Source of the DNA: Pseudolabrys sp. Root1462
GTDB lineage: Bacteria; Pseudomonadota; Alphaproteobacteria; Rhizobiales; Xanthobacteraceae
NCBI RefSeq assembly: GCF_001426945.1
Contig: NZ_LMFS01000001.1
Location: 603,151-667,150, forward strand
Reading direction: 5' to 3'
Length of the DNA: 64,000 nt
Shown: piece after piece, positions 8,035 through 17,323 of the stretch
Layout: each line of letters begins with the position of its first letter
How positions within the stretch are numbered: position 1 is the first letter of the stretch
Notes under the pieces: model-generated
What the model was told of the DNA's origin: nothing
Seen by the model: the letters and a program-made list of their open reading frames with translations, nothing else
The model's database searches: none
Position numbers and translations under genes: made by a program

Positions 8035-10074
8035 ATGAGCGGCGGCAAGAAAGACATCGACCCGGCCAGCGAACTGCGCGAAGACGACGATGCGCCGACG
8101 CTGCCCGAGCTCGATCTCAGCGAACCCGAAGCCGAGGCCGGCACCTTGGCCCACGGCCGGGCCGCGATCGCGCGCGCCGTCAAGCATGCCCCGGCCGGCC
8201 CCGGCGTCTATCGCATGATCGATGCGAAAGGCGAGGTGCTTTATGTCGGCAAGGCCAAGAGCATCAGAAAGCGCGTCGCCAGCTATACGCGGCCGGTCGC
8301 TTATGACGCGCGTATCGCGCGGATGATCTCGGCGACGGTGTCGATGGAGTTCGTCTCCACGGCGACCGAGACCGAGGCGCTGCTGCTCGAGGCCAATCTG
8401 ATCAAGCGCCTGCGGCCGCGCTTCAACGTGCTGCTGCGCGACGACAAATCGTTTCCCTATATCCTGATCACCTCGGATCACTGGGCGCCGCAGATTCTCA
8501 AGCATCGCGGTGCGCGGACGCGGCAGGGCCATTATTATGGTCCGTTCGCCAACGCCGGCGCGGTCAACCGCACCATCAACGCGCTGCAGCGCGCGTTCCT
8601 TTTGCGCTCTTGCTCGGATTCGTTCTTTGAATCGCGGTCGCGGCCCTGTCTGCTCTACCAGATCAAGCGCTGCTCGGGGCCGTGCACGCAGGAAATCGAT
8701 TTCAAGGGTTACGCCGAACTGGTGCGCGAGGCGAACGCCTTTCTCGACGGCAAGAGCCGCACGGTGCAGCAGGAACTGTCGGCCGAGATGGAGCAGGCTT
8801 CGCAGGCGCTCGATTTCGAACGCGCCGCGATCTATCGCGACCGCCTTGCCGCATTGTCAGCGATCACATCGACGCAGGGCATCAATCCGCGCACGATCGA
8901 AGAGGCCGATGTCTTCGCCGTGCATCAGGAAGGCGGCTATTCCTGCGTCGAGGTGTTCTTCTTCCGCACCGGACAGAACTGGGGCAACCGCGCGTATTTC
9001 CCAAAGGCCGATCGTGCATTCGGTCCCGCCGAGGTGCTCAGCGCATTCCTGGCGCAGTTCTACGACGACAAGCCGCCGCCTCGGCTGATCATCGTATCGC
9101 ATGATTTCGATGAACGCGCGCTGCTGGCCGAGGCGCTATCCGCCAAGAGCGCGCGCAAGGTCGAGGTGGCGGTGCCGCAGCGCGGCGAGCGCAAGGATCT
9201 GGTGATGCATGCGCTCGCCAATGCGCGCGAGGCGCTCGGCCGCAAGCTTGCCGACACGGCGTCGCAGCAGCGCCTGTTTGCGGCGCTGAAAGAAGCCTTC
9301 GGCCTGACGAAGCCGCCCCAGCGCATTGAAGTCTACGACAACAGCCATATTGCCGGCACCAACGCAGTCGGCGGCATGATCGTCGCCGGGCCAGAAGGCT
9401 TCCGCAAGAACCAGTATCGCAAGTTCAACATTCGCTCGGCCGAACTGACGCCCGGCGATGACTACGCGATGATGCGCGAGGTGCTGCAGCGGCGTTTCAA
9501 GCGGCTGCTGACCGAAAACCCGCGTACTTCCGTCGATGTCACGGCCGCCGCCGCGATGGCGGGCGCGGTCCCGCTCGATGGCGCAGAGGAACCCGCCGAC
9601 TCCCCCTGGCCCGATCTGTTGCTGATCGACGGTGGGCAGGGGCAACTGCGCATTGCGCAGGAGACGCTCGCGGAAATGGGCGTAGCCGACGTGCCGCTGG
9701 TCGCTATCGCCAAGGGCCGTGACCGCGAGGCCGGGCGTGAAACCTTCTTCATGCCGGGCAAGACGCCGTTCAAGCTGCCGCCGCGCGATCCGTTGCTGTA
9801 TTTTGTCGAGCGATTACGCGATGAGGCGCACCGCTTCGCCATCGGCTCGCACCGCACGCGGCGCAAGAAGGACATTCGCGAAGCCGGCCTTCAGGAAATC
9901 GAGGGGATCGGGCCCACCCGCAAGCGCGCCTTGCTTCACCATTTCGGGACGGTGAAGGCGATCGAGCGCGCCAGCCTCGCGGATCTGTCGCGAGTTCCTG
10001 GAATTAGTGCGGAGACGGCGCGGAAGGTTTATGAGTTCTTCCACGAAAAGGCGCCGGACCGAACCGGCACCTGA
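8035..10074 (+). CDS. uvrC: Excinuclease ABC subunit C
   Basis: Nuclease subunit of UvrABC nucleotide excision repair, which incises DNA on both sides of a lesion. The 679 residues carry every domain. The GIY-YIG nuclease (about 55-135) includes GPGVYRMID and [13 protein letters not shown]. The UvrB-binding UVR helix pair (about 250-285) includes [13 protein letters not shown]. The RNase-H-like domain carries the catalytic [10 protein letters not shown], and the C-terminal helix-hairpin-helix pair includes [14 protein letters not shown] and [14 protein letters not shown] non-conserved acidic N-terminal extension of about 45 residues precedes the nuclease. A dioxygenase gene begins 9 bp after the stop. 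Confidence 0.98.
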   Translation: MSGGKKDIDPASELREDDDAPTLPELDLSEPEAEAGTLAHGRAAIARAVKHAPAGPGVYRMIDAKGEVLYVGKAKSIRKRVASYTRPVAYDARIARMISATVSMEFVSTATETEALLLEANLIKRLRPRFNVLLRDDKSFPYILITSDHWAPQILKHRGARTRQGHYYGPFANAGAVNRTINALQRAFLLRSCSDSFFESRSRPCLLYQIKRCSGPCTQEIDFKGYAELVREANAFLDGKSRTVQQELSAEMEQASQALDFERAAIYRDRLAALSAITSTQGINPRTIEEADVFAVHQEGGYSCVEVFFFRTGQNWGNRAYFPKADRAFGPAEVLSAFLAQFYDDKPPPRLIIVSHDFDERALLAEALSAKSARKVEVAVPQRGERKDLVMHALANAREALGRKLADTASQQRLFAALKEAFGLTKPPQRIEVYDNSHIAGTNAVGGMIVAGPEGFRKNQYRKFNIRSAELTPGDDYAMMREVLQRRFKRLLTENPRTSVDVTAAAAMAGAVPLDGAEEPADSPWPDLLLIDGGQGQLRIAQETLAEMGVADVPLVAIAKGRDREAGRETFFMPGKTPFKLPPRDPLLYFVERLRDEAHRFAIGSHRTRRKKDIREAGLQEIEGIGPTRKRALLHHFGTVKAIERASLADLSRVPGISAETARKVYEFFHEKAPDRTGT

Positions 10075-10083
10075 AGCCGGGAG

Positions 10084-10980
10084 GTGCCTTTGATCATCAA
10101 GAGTGAGGCCGACGTCACACCGGCCGTTCTCGAAGCCTACAGCAAGATCGACGATCCTCGGCTGCGGGAGATCGTTGCCGCGCTGGTCAAGCACCTGCAC
10201 GCCTTTGCCCGCGAGGTTCATCTCACGGAAGAGGAATTCCATAAGGGTGCGGCGATCGTCGCGCGGCTCGGGCAAATGACCAATGCCACGCACAACGAAG
10301 TGGTGCTGATGTGCGGCTCTCTCGGCTTCTCGGCGCTGGTATGCCTCCTGAACAATGGCAATAACGGCCAGACCGAAACGACGGCGAACCTGCTCGGGCC
10401 GTTCTGGCGGCTGAATTCTCCGCGGACCGAGAACGGCGGATCAATCGTGCGCTCGCCGACGCCGGGCCCGGTGCTGTTCGTCACTGCTACGGTCAAGGAC
10501 ACGCAGGGCAGGCCGGTCGCCGGCGCTGAGGTCGATGTCTGGCACTCCTCGCCGGAGGGCTTCTACGAGCAGCAGGACCCCAGCCAGGCCGACATGAACC
10601 TGCGCGGCAAATTCATCACCGATGCGAGTGGGCAGTTCAGCTTCCGCAGCGTCAAGCCGGCAGGGTATCCGATCCCGATCGAGGGTCCGGTCGGCGATCT
10701 CCTGCGCCACGCCGGGCGGCACAATTACCGCCCCGCGCATCTGCACTTCCTGATCTTCAAGGAGGGTTTCAAGACCCACATCTCTCAAATCTACACACCG
10801 GACGACGATAAACTGGAAACCGACGTCCAGTTCGGCGTCACCCGCGCGCTGATCGGTAATTTCGTCCGCCACGACGGCCCCGCGCCCGCGGCGGACGTCG
10901 CCGGCGAGTGGTATTCCCTCGATCAGACTTTCGTCATGGAGGCCGGCCTCGCCAAGCTGCCGAAAGCCCCGATTCAGTAG
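10084..10980 (+). CDS. Intradiol ring-cleavage dioxygenase (hydroxyquinol/catechol 1,2-type)
   Basis: Non-haem Fe(III) enzyme that opens a catecholic ring between the two hydroxyls. The 298 residues have the helical N-terminal dimerisation domain with LLGPFWR, then the beta-sandwich core. The four iron ligands are visible: Tyr161 (EGFY), Tyr195 (AGYPIP), His219 and His221 (RPAHLHF). The wording around NYRPAHLHF and the chain length best fit hydroxyquinol 1,2-dioxygenase-like enzymes. GTG 10084 lies 9 bp after uvrC and pgsA follows, which is an unusual place for a catabolic gene: no maleylacetate reductase, regulator or transporter is nearby. The true substrate is uncertain. Confidence 0.88.
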   Translation: MPLIIKSEADVTPAVLEAYSKIDDPRLREIVAALVKHLHAFAREVHLTEEEFHKGAAIVARLGQMTNATHNEVVLMCGSLGFSALVCLLNNGNNGQTETTANLLGPFWRLNSPRTENGGSIVRSPTPGPVLFVTATVKDTQGRPVAGAEVDVWHSSPEGFYEQQDPSQADMNLRGKFITDASGQFSFRSVKPAGYPIPIEGPVGDLLRHAGRHNYRPAHLHFLIFKEGFKTHISQIYTPDDDKLETDVQFGVTRALIGNFVRHDGPAPAADVAGEWYSLDQTFVMEAGLAKLPKAPIQ

Positions 10981-11066
10981 CGGTAAAAGTCGCTTTTCGG
11001 CTGCATGCGAGATGATTGCGTGAAGCGGTTGACCTGATGGCGGTCGCGGTGTTCCTTGTCACCGAC

Positions 11067-11675
11067 ATGAATGCCACCCAAACCTCCAAGCTGCCGGCGC
11101 ACCCGCTGTCGCTGCCGAATATTCTGACCTACGCGCGCATCGCCGCGGTGCCGGTCGTCGTCGGCCTGCTGTTCTGGCAGAGCCTGTTCGGTGGTGGATT
11201 GTGGCTGCGCTGGGTCGCGCTCGCGGTGTTCATCGCCGCCGCGGTGACCGACTTCTTCGACGGCTATCTGGCGCGGGCTTGGGGCCAGCAGTCGTCGCTC
11301 GGACGGATGCTCGACCCGATTGCCGACAAGCTGCTGGTCGCCTCGTGTCTCCTGATGCTGGCGGCGGGAACCACGATCCGCGGCTGGGCGCTGCTCGCCG
11401 CCATCATTATATTGTGCCGCGAGGTGCTGGTTTCGGGCCTGCGCGAATATCTCGCGGAACTGCGCGTTGGCGTGCCGGTAACGACGCTCGCCAAGTGGAA
11501 GACTTTCGGCCAGCTCATCGCCATCGGCTTCCTGATCGCGGGCGAAGCCGGCGAGAAGGTGCTGCCCTTTACGATCGAGATCGGCATCACGCTGCTGTGG
11601 CTCGCGGCGATTCTGACGCTCTACACGGGCTGGGATTACCTGCGTGCCGGCCTGCGACACATGATCGATGACTGA
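11067..11675 (+). CDS. pgsA: CDP-diacylglycerol--glycerol-3-phosphate 3-phosphatidyltransferase
   Basis: Integral membrane enzyme that makes phosphatidylglycerol phosphate, the committed step to phosphatidylglycerol and cardiolipin. The CDP-alcohol phosphotransferase motif is complete: D62xxDG66xxAR70, eight residues, then G79xxxD83xxxD87, within DFFDGYLARAWG and LGRMLDPIADK. Several hydrophobic helices surround it. ATG 11067 is preferred because family members begin a few residues before LPNILTYARI; the frame is open back to 11016. The 3' end overlaps the longest moaD frame by 8 bp. In related genomes pgsA usually directly follows uvrC. Confidence 0.95.
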   Translation: MNATQTSKLPAHPLSLPNILTYARIAAVPVVVGLLFWQSLFGGGLWLRWVALAVFIAAAVTDFFDGYLARAWGQQSSLGRMLDPIADKLLVASCLLMLAAGTTIRGWALLAAIIILCREVLVSGLREYLAELRVGVPVTTLAKWKTFGQLIAIGFLIAGEAGEKVLPFTIEIGITLLWLAAILTLYTGWDYLRAGLRHMIDD

Positions 11676-11685
11676 GCAAACGAGA

Positions 11686-11943
11686 ATGGCGATCAAGCTA
11701 CGCTATTTCGCCTGGGTGCGTGAACGCATCGGCAAGCCGGAGGAGGAGGTCGAACTCCCCGCCGCCGTTGTCACCGTCGGCGATCTGATGACCTGGCTCG
11801 TCGGCCGAGGCGAGGAATATGCATACGCCTTCGAGAACGCCAAAGTCATCCGCGCCGCCATCGACCGCCGCCACGTGAAGCCGCAGGCCGCGATTGCGGG
11901 CGCCAAGGAAATTGCCTTTTTCCCGCCGATGACGGGGGGGTGA
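11686..11943 (+). CDS. moaD: Molybdopterin synthase small subunit MoaD
   Basis: Ubiquitin-fold sulfur carrier of molybdopterin synthase. Its C-terminal Gly-Gly (PPMTGG) is thiocarboxylated and delivers sulfur to cyclic pyranopterin monophosphate in the MoaE active site. The start MAIKLRYFAWVRERIG is the family N terminus. An upstream in-frame ATG at 11668, overlapping the pgsA stop, would add six residues and is possible through coupling. It is 85 residues long, normal for MoaD. moaE follows after 51 bp. Confidence 0.95.
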   Translation: MAIKLRYFAWVRERIGKPEEEVELPAAVVTVGDLMTWLVGRGEEYAYAFENAKVIRAAIDRRHVKPQAAIAGAKEIAFFPPMTGG

Positions 11944-11994
11944 TCGCGCCAGCGTACGCCTCGGGATGACGAGAGGGGCGCGATCCACTAGATT

Positions 11995-12495
11995 ATGGCC
12001 ATGCCGGCCACAATTTCGGTCAAAGTCCAGCGCGAGCCCTTCGACGTCTCGGCCGAGACGGCGCTGCTGACGCGCGGTCGCACCGATGTCGGCGCCCTTG
12101 TCACTTTCACCGGCATCTGCCGCGGCGACGAGAACGGCCAGCCGATCGCGGCGCTGACGCTGGAACATTATCCCGGCATGGCCGAAGCCGAAATCGAGAG
12201 CCACGTCGCCGAGGCGGCGCGGCGCTGGCCGTTGGCCGGCGCCATCGTCATCCACCGCTATGGCCGAATCGCGCCCGGCGAGGACATCATGATGGTCGCG
12301 ACGGCGTCATCGCATCGCGCCGCCGCCTTCGCTGCCGCCGATTTCCTGATGGCCTATCTCAAGACCCGGGCGCCGTTCTGGAAGCAGGTGGAGAAGGCGG
12401 GTGGAAAAAGCTGGGTCGAGGCCAAAGCCGATGACGATGCGGCGGCTGCGCGCTGGACCGGCCCCGCCGGCTCGAACGATCAGGCCGCCGAATAG
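11995..12495 (+). CDS. moaE: Molybdopterin synthase catalytic subunit MoaE
   Basis: Large subunit of molybdopterin synthase, acting with MoaD. Characteristic stretches are VGALVTFTGICRG, LEHYPGMAEAEI, HRYGRIAPGE and the catalytic region YLKTRAPFWKQ. Lys123 and Lys130 correspond to the E. coli active-site lysines 119 and 126. The protein has 166 residues with a short variable tail rich in Ala and Asp. Either ATG 11995 or the ATG two codons later could start translation. The adjacent moaD-moaE pair supports the call. Confidence 0.96.
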   Translation: MAMPATISVKVQREPFDVSAETALLTRGRTDVGALVTFTGICRGDENGQPIAALTLEHYPGMAEAEIESHVAEAARRWPLAGAIVIHRYGRIAPGEDIMMVATASSHRAAAFAAADFLMAYLKTRAPFWKQVEKAGGKSWVEAKADDDAAAARWTGPAGSNDQAAE

Positions 12496-12508
12496 CCGGA
12501 GAACGTCG

Positions 12509-13462
12509 ATGATCCCGTTCGTGATGGCGGCAGTGGCGGCGATAGCGCTCACGGCTCGGCCGGCGCCGGCGGCGGAGGTGTCGTATTTCGACGTGACCAA
12601 GGGCGCGCATCCGCACGATGTCGCCCCGGCGCCGGACGGTACCGTCTGGTACACCGCGCAGCACCAGGGCGCGCTCGGCATTCTCGATCCGAGGACCGGC
12701 AAGGTGACACAAGTGTCGCTCGGCGCGGATTCGGCGCCGCATGGCGTCATCCTCGGACCGGACCGCGCTGCCTGGATCACCGATGGCGGGCTCAACGCCA
12801 TCGTGCGCTATGACGCGACCACCAAAGCAGTGAAGGCGTTTCCGCTGCCGGCGGCATTCCCCAACGCCAATCTCAACACCGCGACTTTCGACCGCAAGGG
12901 CGTCCTCTGGTTCACCGGCCAGAACGGCGTCTATGGCCGCGTCGATCCGGCAACCGGCAAGGTCGACGCGTGGAAAGCGCCGAAGGGCGTCGGCCCCTAC
13001 GGCATCACCACGACACCGAACGGCGAGATTTGGTACGCCTCGCTCGCCGGCGATCATATTGCCAAGATCGACACCGTGTCAGGCGATGCGCTGGTGGTGG
13101 CGCCGCCGCGCCCCGGCGTTGGGCCACGCCGCATTTGGTCCGACTCGAGAAACATCTTGTGGGTGAGCTTCTGGAACACTGGCGAGGTCGGTCGATACGA
13201 TCCGCTCAACAAGGTGTGGCGTGTCTGGAAACTGCCGGATGCCGACAACGGCGCCTATGCCGTATTCGTCGATGACAAGGACAAGGTCTGGCTGTCGGAC
13301 TGGAATGTGAACGCCATTGTGCGTTTCGATCCGGCGACGGAAAAGTTCGAGCGCTTCCCCAGCAACCGCAAGCGCTCTGACGTGCGCCAGATGCTCGGTC
13401 GGCCCGGCGAATTGTGGGCTGCCGAGTCCGGCACCGACCGCCTGGTTTTGATCAAGGACTAG
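12509..13462 (+). CDS. Virginiamycin-B-lyase-like beta-propeller protein, secreted
   Basis: 317 residues. A signal peptide (MIPFVMAAVAAIALTARPAPAA) is followed by repeated propeller blades of the Vgb/SMP-30 type, each with a pattern like PHDVAPAPDGTVWYTAQ, PYGITTTPNGEIWYASL and YAVFVDDKDKVWLSDW, so about six blades. Vgb linearises streptogramin B, but most secreted homologues in proteobacteria have no proven lyase activity. This could equally be a periplasmic binding or lactonase-like protein, and no resistance role should be assumed. ATG 12509 has GGAG upstream. The stop lies 12 bp before the next gene, with which it probably forms an operon. Confidence 0.82.
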   Translation: MIPFVMAAVAAIALTARPAPAAEVSYFDVTKGAHPHDVAPAPDGTVWYTAQHQGALGILDPRTGKVTQVSLGADSAPHGVILGPDRAAWITDGGLNAIVRYDATTKAVKAFPLPAAFPNANLNTATFDRKGVLWFTGQNGVYGRVDPATGKVDAWKAPKGVGPYGITTTPNGEIWYASLAGDHIAKIDTVSGDALVVAPPRPGVGPRRIWSDSRNILWVSFWNTGEVGRYDPLNKVWRVWKLPDADNGAYAVFVDDKDKVWLSDWNVNAIVRFDPATEKFERFPSNRKRSDVRQMLGRPGELWAAESGTDRLVLIKD

Positions 13463-13474
13463 CGGCGCGACGCG

Positions 13475-14278
13475 ATGACACCGGGCGCCATCACCCGACG
13501 CAACATGCTGGCCGCGATGGCCGGCGGCGCGGTGGCGATGAGCGGAATTGCGCCGGCTGCGGCACTGACGCCGGTCCCGGTGCGCGATGCGCGCATCAAC
13601 AAATTGATCGGCCAGGCGTCGCACCTGCCTTCGATCGCGATGCGCGTCGCCTTTATCTCGCACGCGCTGCTCGGCTCGCCCTATCGCGCTCACACCCTGG
13701 TCGGAGGACCGCGCCGCCCGGAGCGTCTGGTGGTCCGCGACGACGTGTTCGATTGCGTGACCTTTCTCGAGACCGTACTGGCGGCGGCGCGATCGCGCGA
13801 TACGTCGCAATTGCCGTCGCAACTCCGCCTGATCCGCTACCGCGACGGCAGCGTCGAATGGCACGCGCGAAATCACTATTTCGCCGATTGGTGCGCGAAC
13901 AATATCGCTAACAAGGTCTGTCGTCCGCTGGCGCTGCCGGGCAGCACGACGGTGAACAAACGGCTGACCTCGGAGCCGGGATTGCCGCCGCACCGCGTGG
14001 CGATGACCGCGCTGCCGGTTGGTGCCTTGTTCGAGCACAAGTTGCTGTTGGCGACCGGCGACATCATCGGCTTTATGTCACGGCGGCCCGGGCTCGATTA
14101 TTTCCACTCCGGCTTCATCGTCGTCGACGACGCCGGCGGTCTGTGGCTGCGCCATGCCGCGGAGAGCCGCGGCCGTGCGCTCGACCAGCCGCTGCCGCGT
14201 TTCCTCCGCGACAATCGCACGCAGGCGGTGACGCTGCTGCGCGTGCGGGAACCTGTGCCCGGCCCTGTGCTTATATAA
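13475..14278 (+). CDS. DUF1460 family protein (N-acetylmuramoyl-L-alanine amidase-like)
   Basis: A 267-residue exported protein. The N terminus ITRRNMLAAMAGGAVAMSG is a Tat-like twin-arginine signal ending at APAAA. The mature part has DDVFDCVTFLETVLA with the presumed nucleophile Cys, then HYFADWCANN and the TGDIIGFMS / FHSGFIV stretch holding a His. These form the papain-like NlpC/P60-superfamily core seen in DUF1460. Some family members are linked to peptidoglycan fragment cleavage, which is the basis for the amidase-like label. The substrate here is unproven. The gene is tightly spaced after the propeller gene. Confidence 0.82.
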   Translation: MTPGAITRRNMLAAMAGGAVAMSGIAPAAALTPVPVRDARINKLIGQASHLPSIAMRVAFISHALLGSPYRAHTLVGGPRRPERLVVRDDVFDCVTFLETVLAAARSRDTSQLPSQLRLIRYRDGSVEWHARNHYFADWCANNIANKVCRPLALPGSTTVNKRLTSEPGLPPHRVAMTALPVGALFEHKLLLATGDIIGFMSRRPGLDYFHSGFIVVDDAGGLWLRHAAESRGRALDQPLPRFLRDNRTQAVTLLRVREPVPGPVLI

Positions 14279-14306
14279 GCAGGGGCATCATTCAGAGATC
14301 AACTTA

Positions 14307-15356
14307 ATGCGCGCTCTGACGGTCCAGCCCGGCAAGCCTCACTCCATCACACTTGAAAACGTACCGCCGCCGCCGGCAAGCGACGGAGCGGTGCTTGTGC
14401 GCACGTTGGCGCTCGGACTCTGCGGCACCGATCGGGAAATCATCGCCGGCGACTACGGCACGGCGCCGCCTGGCCAGGCCCGTCTCATCATCGGTCACGA
14501 GTCGCTCGGCCGCGTTGAAGAAGCTCCCGCCGATTCCGGCCTGAAGGCGGGAGACCTTGTCGTCGGGATTGTGCGCCGGCCGGACCCGGTACCATGTCCC
14601 GCTTGCGCCGCCGGCGAATGGGACATGTGTCGCAACGGCGGTTACACAGAGCGCGGCATCAAGGCGCGCAACGGCTATGGCAGCGAATATTTCCGCGTCG
14701 AACCGGAATTCGCCGTCAAGATCGAGGCGAAGCTCGGCGAACTGGGCGTGCTGATTGAGCCGACCTCGGTCGTCGCCAAGGCCTGGGAGCAGTGCCTGCG
14801 CATCGGCCAGCGCGCCGCCGCCTGGCGACCGCGCACGGCGCTGATTACCGGCGCCGGTCCGATCGGCTTGCTGGGTGCGATGATCGGTGCTCAGCACGGC
14901 CTCGACATTCATGTTTACGATCGCAACAAGGGTGGCGTTAAACCCGGTCTGACGCGCGACCTCGGCGCGACCTATCACAACGAGTTTCCTGATCTCGAGG
15001 CACTGCAGCCCGACATCGTGATGGAGTGCACCGGCGCCGCGCCCGTGGTGGAGGAGACGATCGGACGTGCCGCGGCGGCCGGCATCGTCTGTCTTGCCGG
15101 CGTATCGGCGGGCCACGAGATCACTTTCGATATCGGCGTGTTCAATCGGGCGATGGTGCTCGACAACCAGACCGTCTTCGGCTCGGTCAACGCCAATCAC
15201 CGCCATTACGCAGCGGCGGCCGATGCGCTGGCAAGGGCGAACCGCGACTGGTTGTCGCGGCTCATCACCCGGCGCGTGCCTTTGTCGCGCTGGTCCGAAG
15301 CCTTCGAGCGGCGCGATGACGACATCAAGATCGTCCTGGAATTCGCCTCGCATTGA
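14307..15356 (+). CDS. Zinc-dependent MDR dehydrogenase, glucose 1-dehydrogenase-like
   Basis: A 349-residue medium-chain dehydrogenase. The catalytic zinc region reads ALGLCGTDREI, with GHESLGRV following. A structural-zinc-like loop has CPACAAGEWDMC. The Rossmann nucleotide motif is GAGPIGLLGAM, with YDRNKGG after it. This combination (CGTD, GHE, VEP-type IEPTSVVAKAWE) matches the archaeal-type glucose 1-dehydrogenase branch, which oxidises aldoses to lactones with NAD(P). The glucoamylase-type gene starting 17 bp downstream supports a glucose-related role: release of glucose, then oxidation. The exact sugar is not certain. Confidence 0.85.
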   Translation: MRALTVQPGKPHSITLENVPPPPASDGAVLVRTLALGLCGTDREIIAGDYGTAPPGQARLIIGHESLGRVEEAPADSGLKAGDLVVGIVRRPDPVPCPACAAGEWDMCRNGGYTERGIKARNGYGSEYFRVEPEFAVKIEAKLGELGVLIEPTSVVAKAWEQCLRIGQRAAAWRPRTALITGAGPIGLLGAMIGAQHGLDIHVYDRNKGGVKPGLTRDLGATYHNEFPDLEALQPDIVMECTGAAPVVEETIGRAAAAGIVCLAGVSAGHEITFDIGVFNRAMVLDNQTVFGSVNANHRHYAAAADALARANRDWLSRLITRRVPLSRWSEAFERRDDDIKIVLEFASH

Positions 15357-15372
15357 TTACATTTGAGGTTGC

Positions 15373-17217
15373 ATGAGTTTGCCCATCGAAGACTACGCCC
15401 TGATCGGCGACCTCGGCAGCGCCGCGCTGGTCGGGCGCGATGGTTCGATCGACTGGCTGTGCTGGCCACGATTCGACTCCGACGCGTGCTTCGCCGCGCT
15501 TCTCGGCACGCCCGAGAATGGCCGCTGGCTGATCGGATCCCACGATCCCACGGTCAAGGTGAGCCGGCGCTACCGGCCGGGCACACTCATTCTCGAAACA
15601 CGATTCGAGACCAAGACCGGCGCTGCGACCTTGATCGACTTCATGCCGCCGCGCGACGGCAACTCGCACGTCATGCGCATGCTGGTGGGCGAGCGCGGCG
15701 TGGTCGATTTGCATGGCGAGCTGATTTTGCGCTTCGGCTACGGGGCAACCGTCCCGTGGGTGACCCGCATCGGCAAGCAGACGGCCCGCGCCGTGGCGGG
15801 GCCAGACATGGCGGTGTTGCACTCTTCGGTGCCTTTTCGTGGCGAAGGTTTCAGGACGGTCGGCGACTTCTCGATCAAGGCCGGAGATACCTACACCTTC
15901 AGTTTATCTTACGCCCTGTCGCATCTCGATATTCCCGAGCCGCCCGATGTCGAAGCGAGTCTCGAGCGCACGGAGTGTTACTGGCGCGACTGGTCGGCCA
16001 CGAACAAGATCGACGGGCCGCACGAGGCCGCGGTGGTGCGCTCGCTGATCACCCTCAAGGCGCTGACTTATGCGCCTACCGGCGGCATGGTGGCGGCGCC
16101 GACCACTTCGCTGCCCGAATGCATCGGCGGCGTTCGCAATTGGGACTACCGTTTCTGCTGGTTGCGCGATGCGACGTTGACGCTGCTGGCCCTGATGAAT
16201 GCCGGATATTACGACGAGGCCCAGGCGTGGCGCGACTGGCTGCTGCGGGCCGCCGCCGGCAGCCCGCGCCAGATTCAGATCATGTACGGCATCCGCGGCG
16301 AGCGGCGCCTGACGGAATGGACCGTGCCCTGGCTCGACGGTTACGAGAAATCGCAGCCGGTGCGGATCGGCAACGCCGCGCATTACCAGCTTCAACTCGA
16401 TATCTTTGGTGAAGTCATGGACGCGCTGCATCAGGCGCGCACCGGCGGCCTCGGCCATCACGAAGCCGGCTGGGACCTGGAACGCGCATTGCTCGATCAT
16501 CTGGAAACCATCTGGACTCAGCCGGACGAAGGCATCTGGGAAGTGCGCGGCGAGCGCCAGCACTTTACCTATTCGAAGGTCATGGCTTGGGTGGCCTTCG
16601 ACCGCGCCATCAAGAGCGCAGAGATGCACAACCTACCAGGCCCGGTGGCCCACTGGCGCGCCGTGCGGCACCGCATTCATCGGGACGTCTGTGAGCAAGG
16701 CTATAACGCCGAACTCAACAGTTTCACGCAGGCGTACGGTTCGCGCCAACTCGATGCCAGCCTGCTGCTGCTGCCGGTGCTGGGTTTCCTTCCGCCCGAA
16801 GACCCGCGCATTCGAGGCACGGTCGAGGCGATCGAGCAGCGCCTCATGCGCGACGGGCTGGTCTTGCGGTATGACACGGGCGAAACGGACGACGGCCTGC
16901 CGCCGGGCGAGGGTGTATTCCTGGCCTGCAGCTTCTGGCTTGCCGATGCTTTGCTGATGCTCGGCCGGATCGATGATGCCGAGAATCTGTTCCAGCGGCT
17001 GCTGGCGCTGCGCAACGATCTCGGCCTTCTCAGCGAGCAATATGAGCCGCGCTCCGGCCGGCAGGTCGGTAATTTCCCGCAGGCCTTCTCGCATCTGGCG
17101 CTGGTCAATACCGCGAGCAACCTGTCGCATTATCGCAAGCCGGCGGAACAGCGGTCCGAACGGGCGGTGGCCACCAAAGGGCGGCCGCACGAAACTGTGC
17201 CATCTACCACAGGCTGA
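15373..17217 (+). CDS. Glycoside hydrolase family 15 protein (glucoamylase/trehalase-like)
   Basis: A 614-residue GH15 enzyme without a signal peptide, so cytosolic. The N-terminal beta-sandwich starts IEDYALIGDLGSAALVG and SIDWLCWPRFDS, typical of the bacterial branch. The (alpha/alpha)6 catalytic barrel has NWDYRFCWLRDAT, then WEVRGERQHFTYSK with the likely acid Glu390, and SEQYEPRSG with the likely base Glu555. GH15 members cleave terminal alpha-1,4 glucose units, and a subset hydrolyses trehalose. The substrate is likely glycogen-derived maltodextrin or trehalose. It is coupled to the glucose-dehydrogenase-like gene upstream. Confidence 0.92.
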   Translation: MSLPIEDYALIGDLGSAALVGRDGSIDWLCWPRFDSDACFAALLGTPENGRWLIGSHDPTVKVSRRYRPGTLILETRFETKTGAATLIDFMPPRDGNSHVMRMLVGERGVVDLHGELILRFGYGATVPWVTRIGKQTARAVAGPDMAVLHSSVPFRGEGFRTVGDFSIKAGDTYTFSLSYALSHLDIPEPPDVEASLERTECYWRDWSATNKIDGPHEAAVVRSLITLKALTYAPTGGMVAAPTTSLPECIGGVRNWDYRFCWLRDATLTLLALMNAGYYDEAQAWRDWLLRAAAGSPRQIQIMYGIRGERRLTEWTVPWLDGYEKSQPVRIGNAAHYQLQLDIFGEVMDALHQARTGGLGHHEAGWDLERALLDHLETIWTQPDEGIWEVRGERQHFTYSKVMAWVAFDRAIKSAEMHNLPGPVAHWRAVRHRIHRDVCEQGYNAELNSFTQAYGSRQLDASLLLLPVLGFLPPEDPRIRGTVEAIEQRLMRDGLVLRYDTGETDDGLPPGEGVFLACSFWLADALLMLGRIDDAENLFQRLLALRNDLGLLSEQYEPRSGRQVGNFPQAFSHLALVNTASNLSHYRKPAEQRSERAVATKGRPHETVPSTTG

Positions 17218-17323
17218 TCGTCGGCAATCTCTATTGACCGCTGCGGTGCTGCCCGGGACAGTGCAGCGAACCGCGCAATCGATGACGCGGCCGTAACACG
17301 GATGGAAACAGGGAGGGCCGCGC

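Noticed and set aside
12509-13462. Reading the propeller gene as a streptogramin resistance gene
   Set aside because: Most secreted Vgb-like propellers in environmental proteobacteria have no shown lyase activity, and no other resistance gene or mobile element is nearby.
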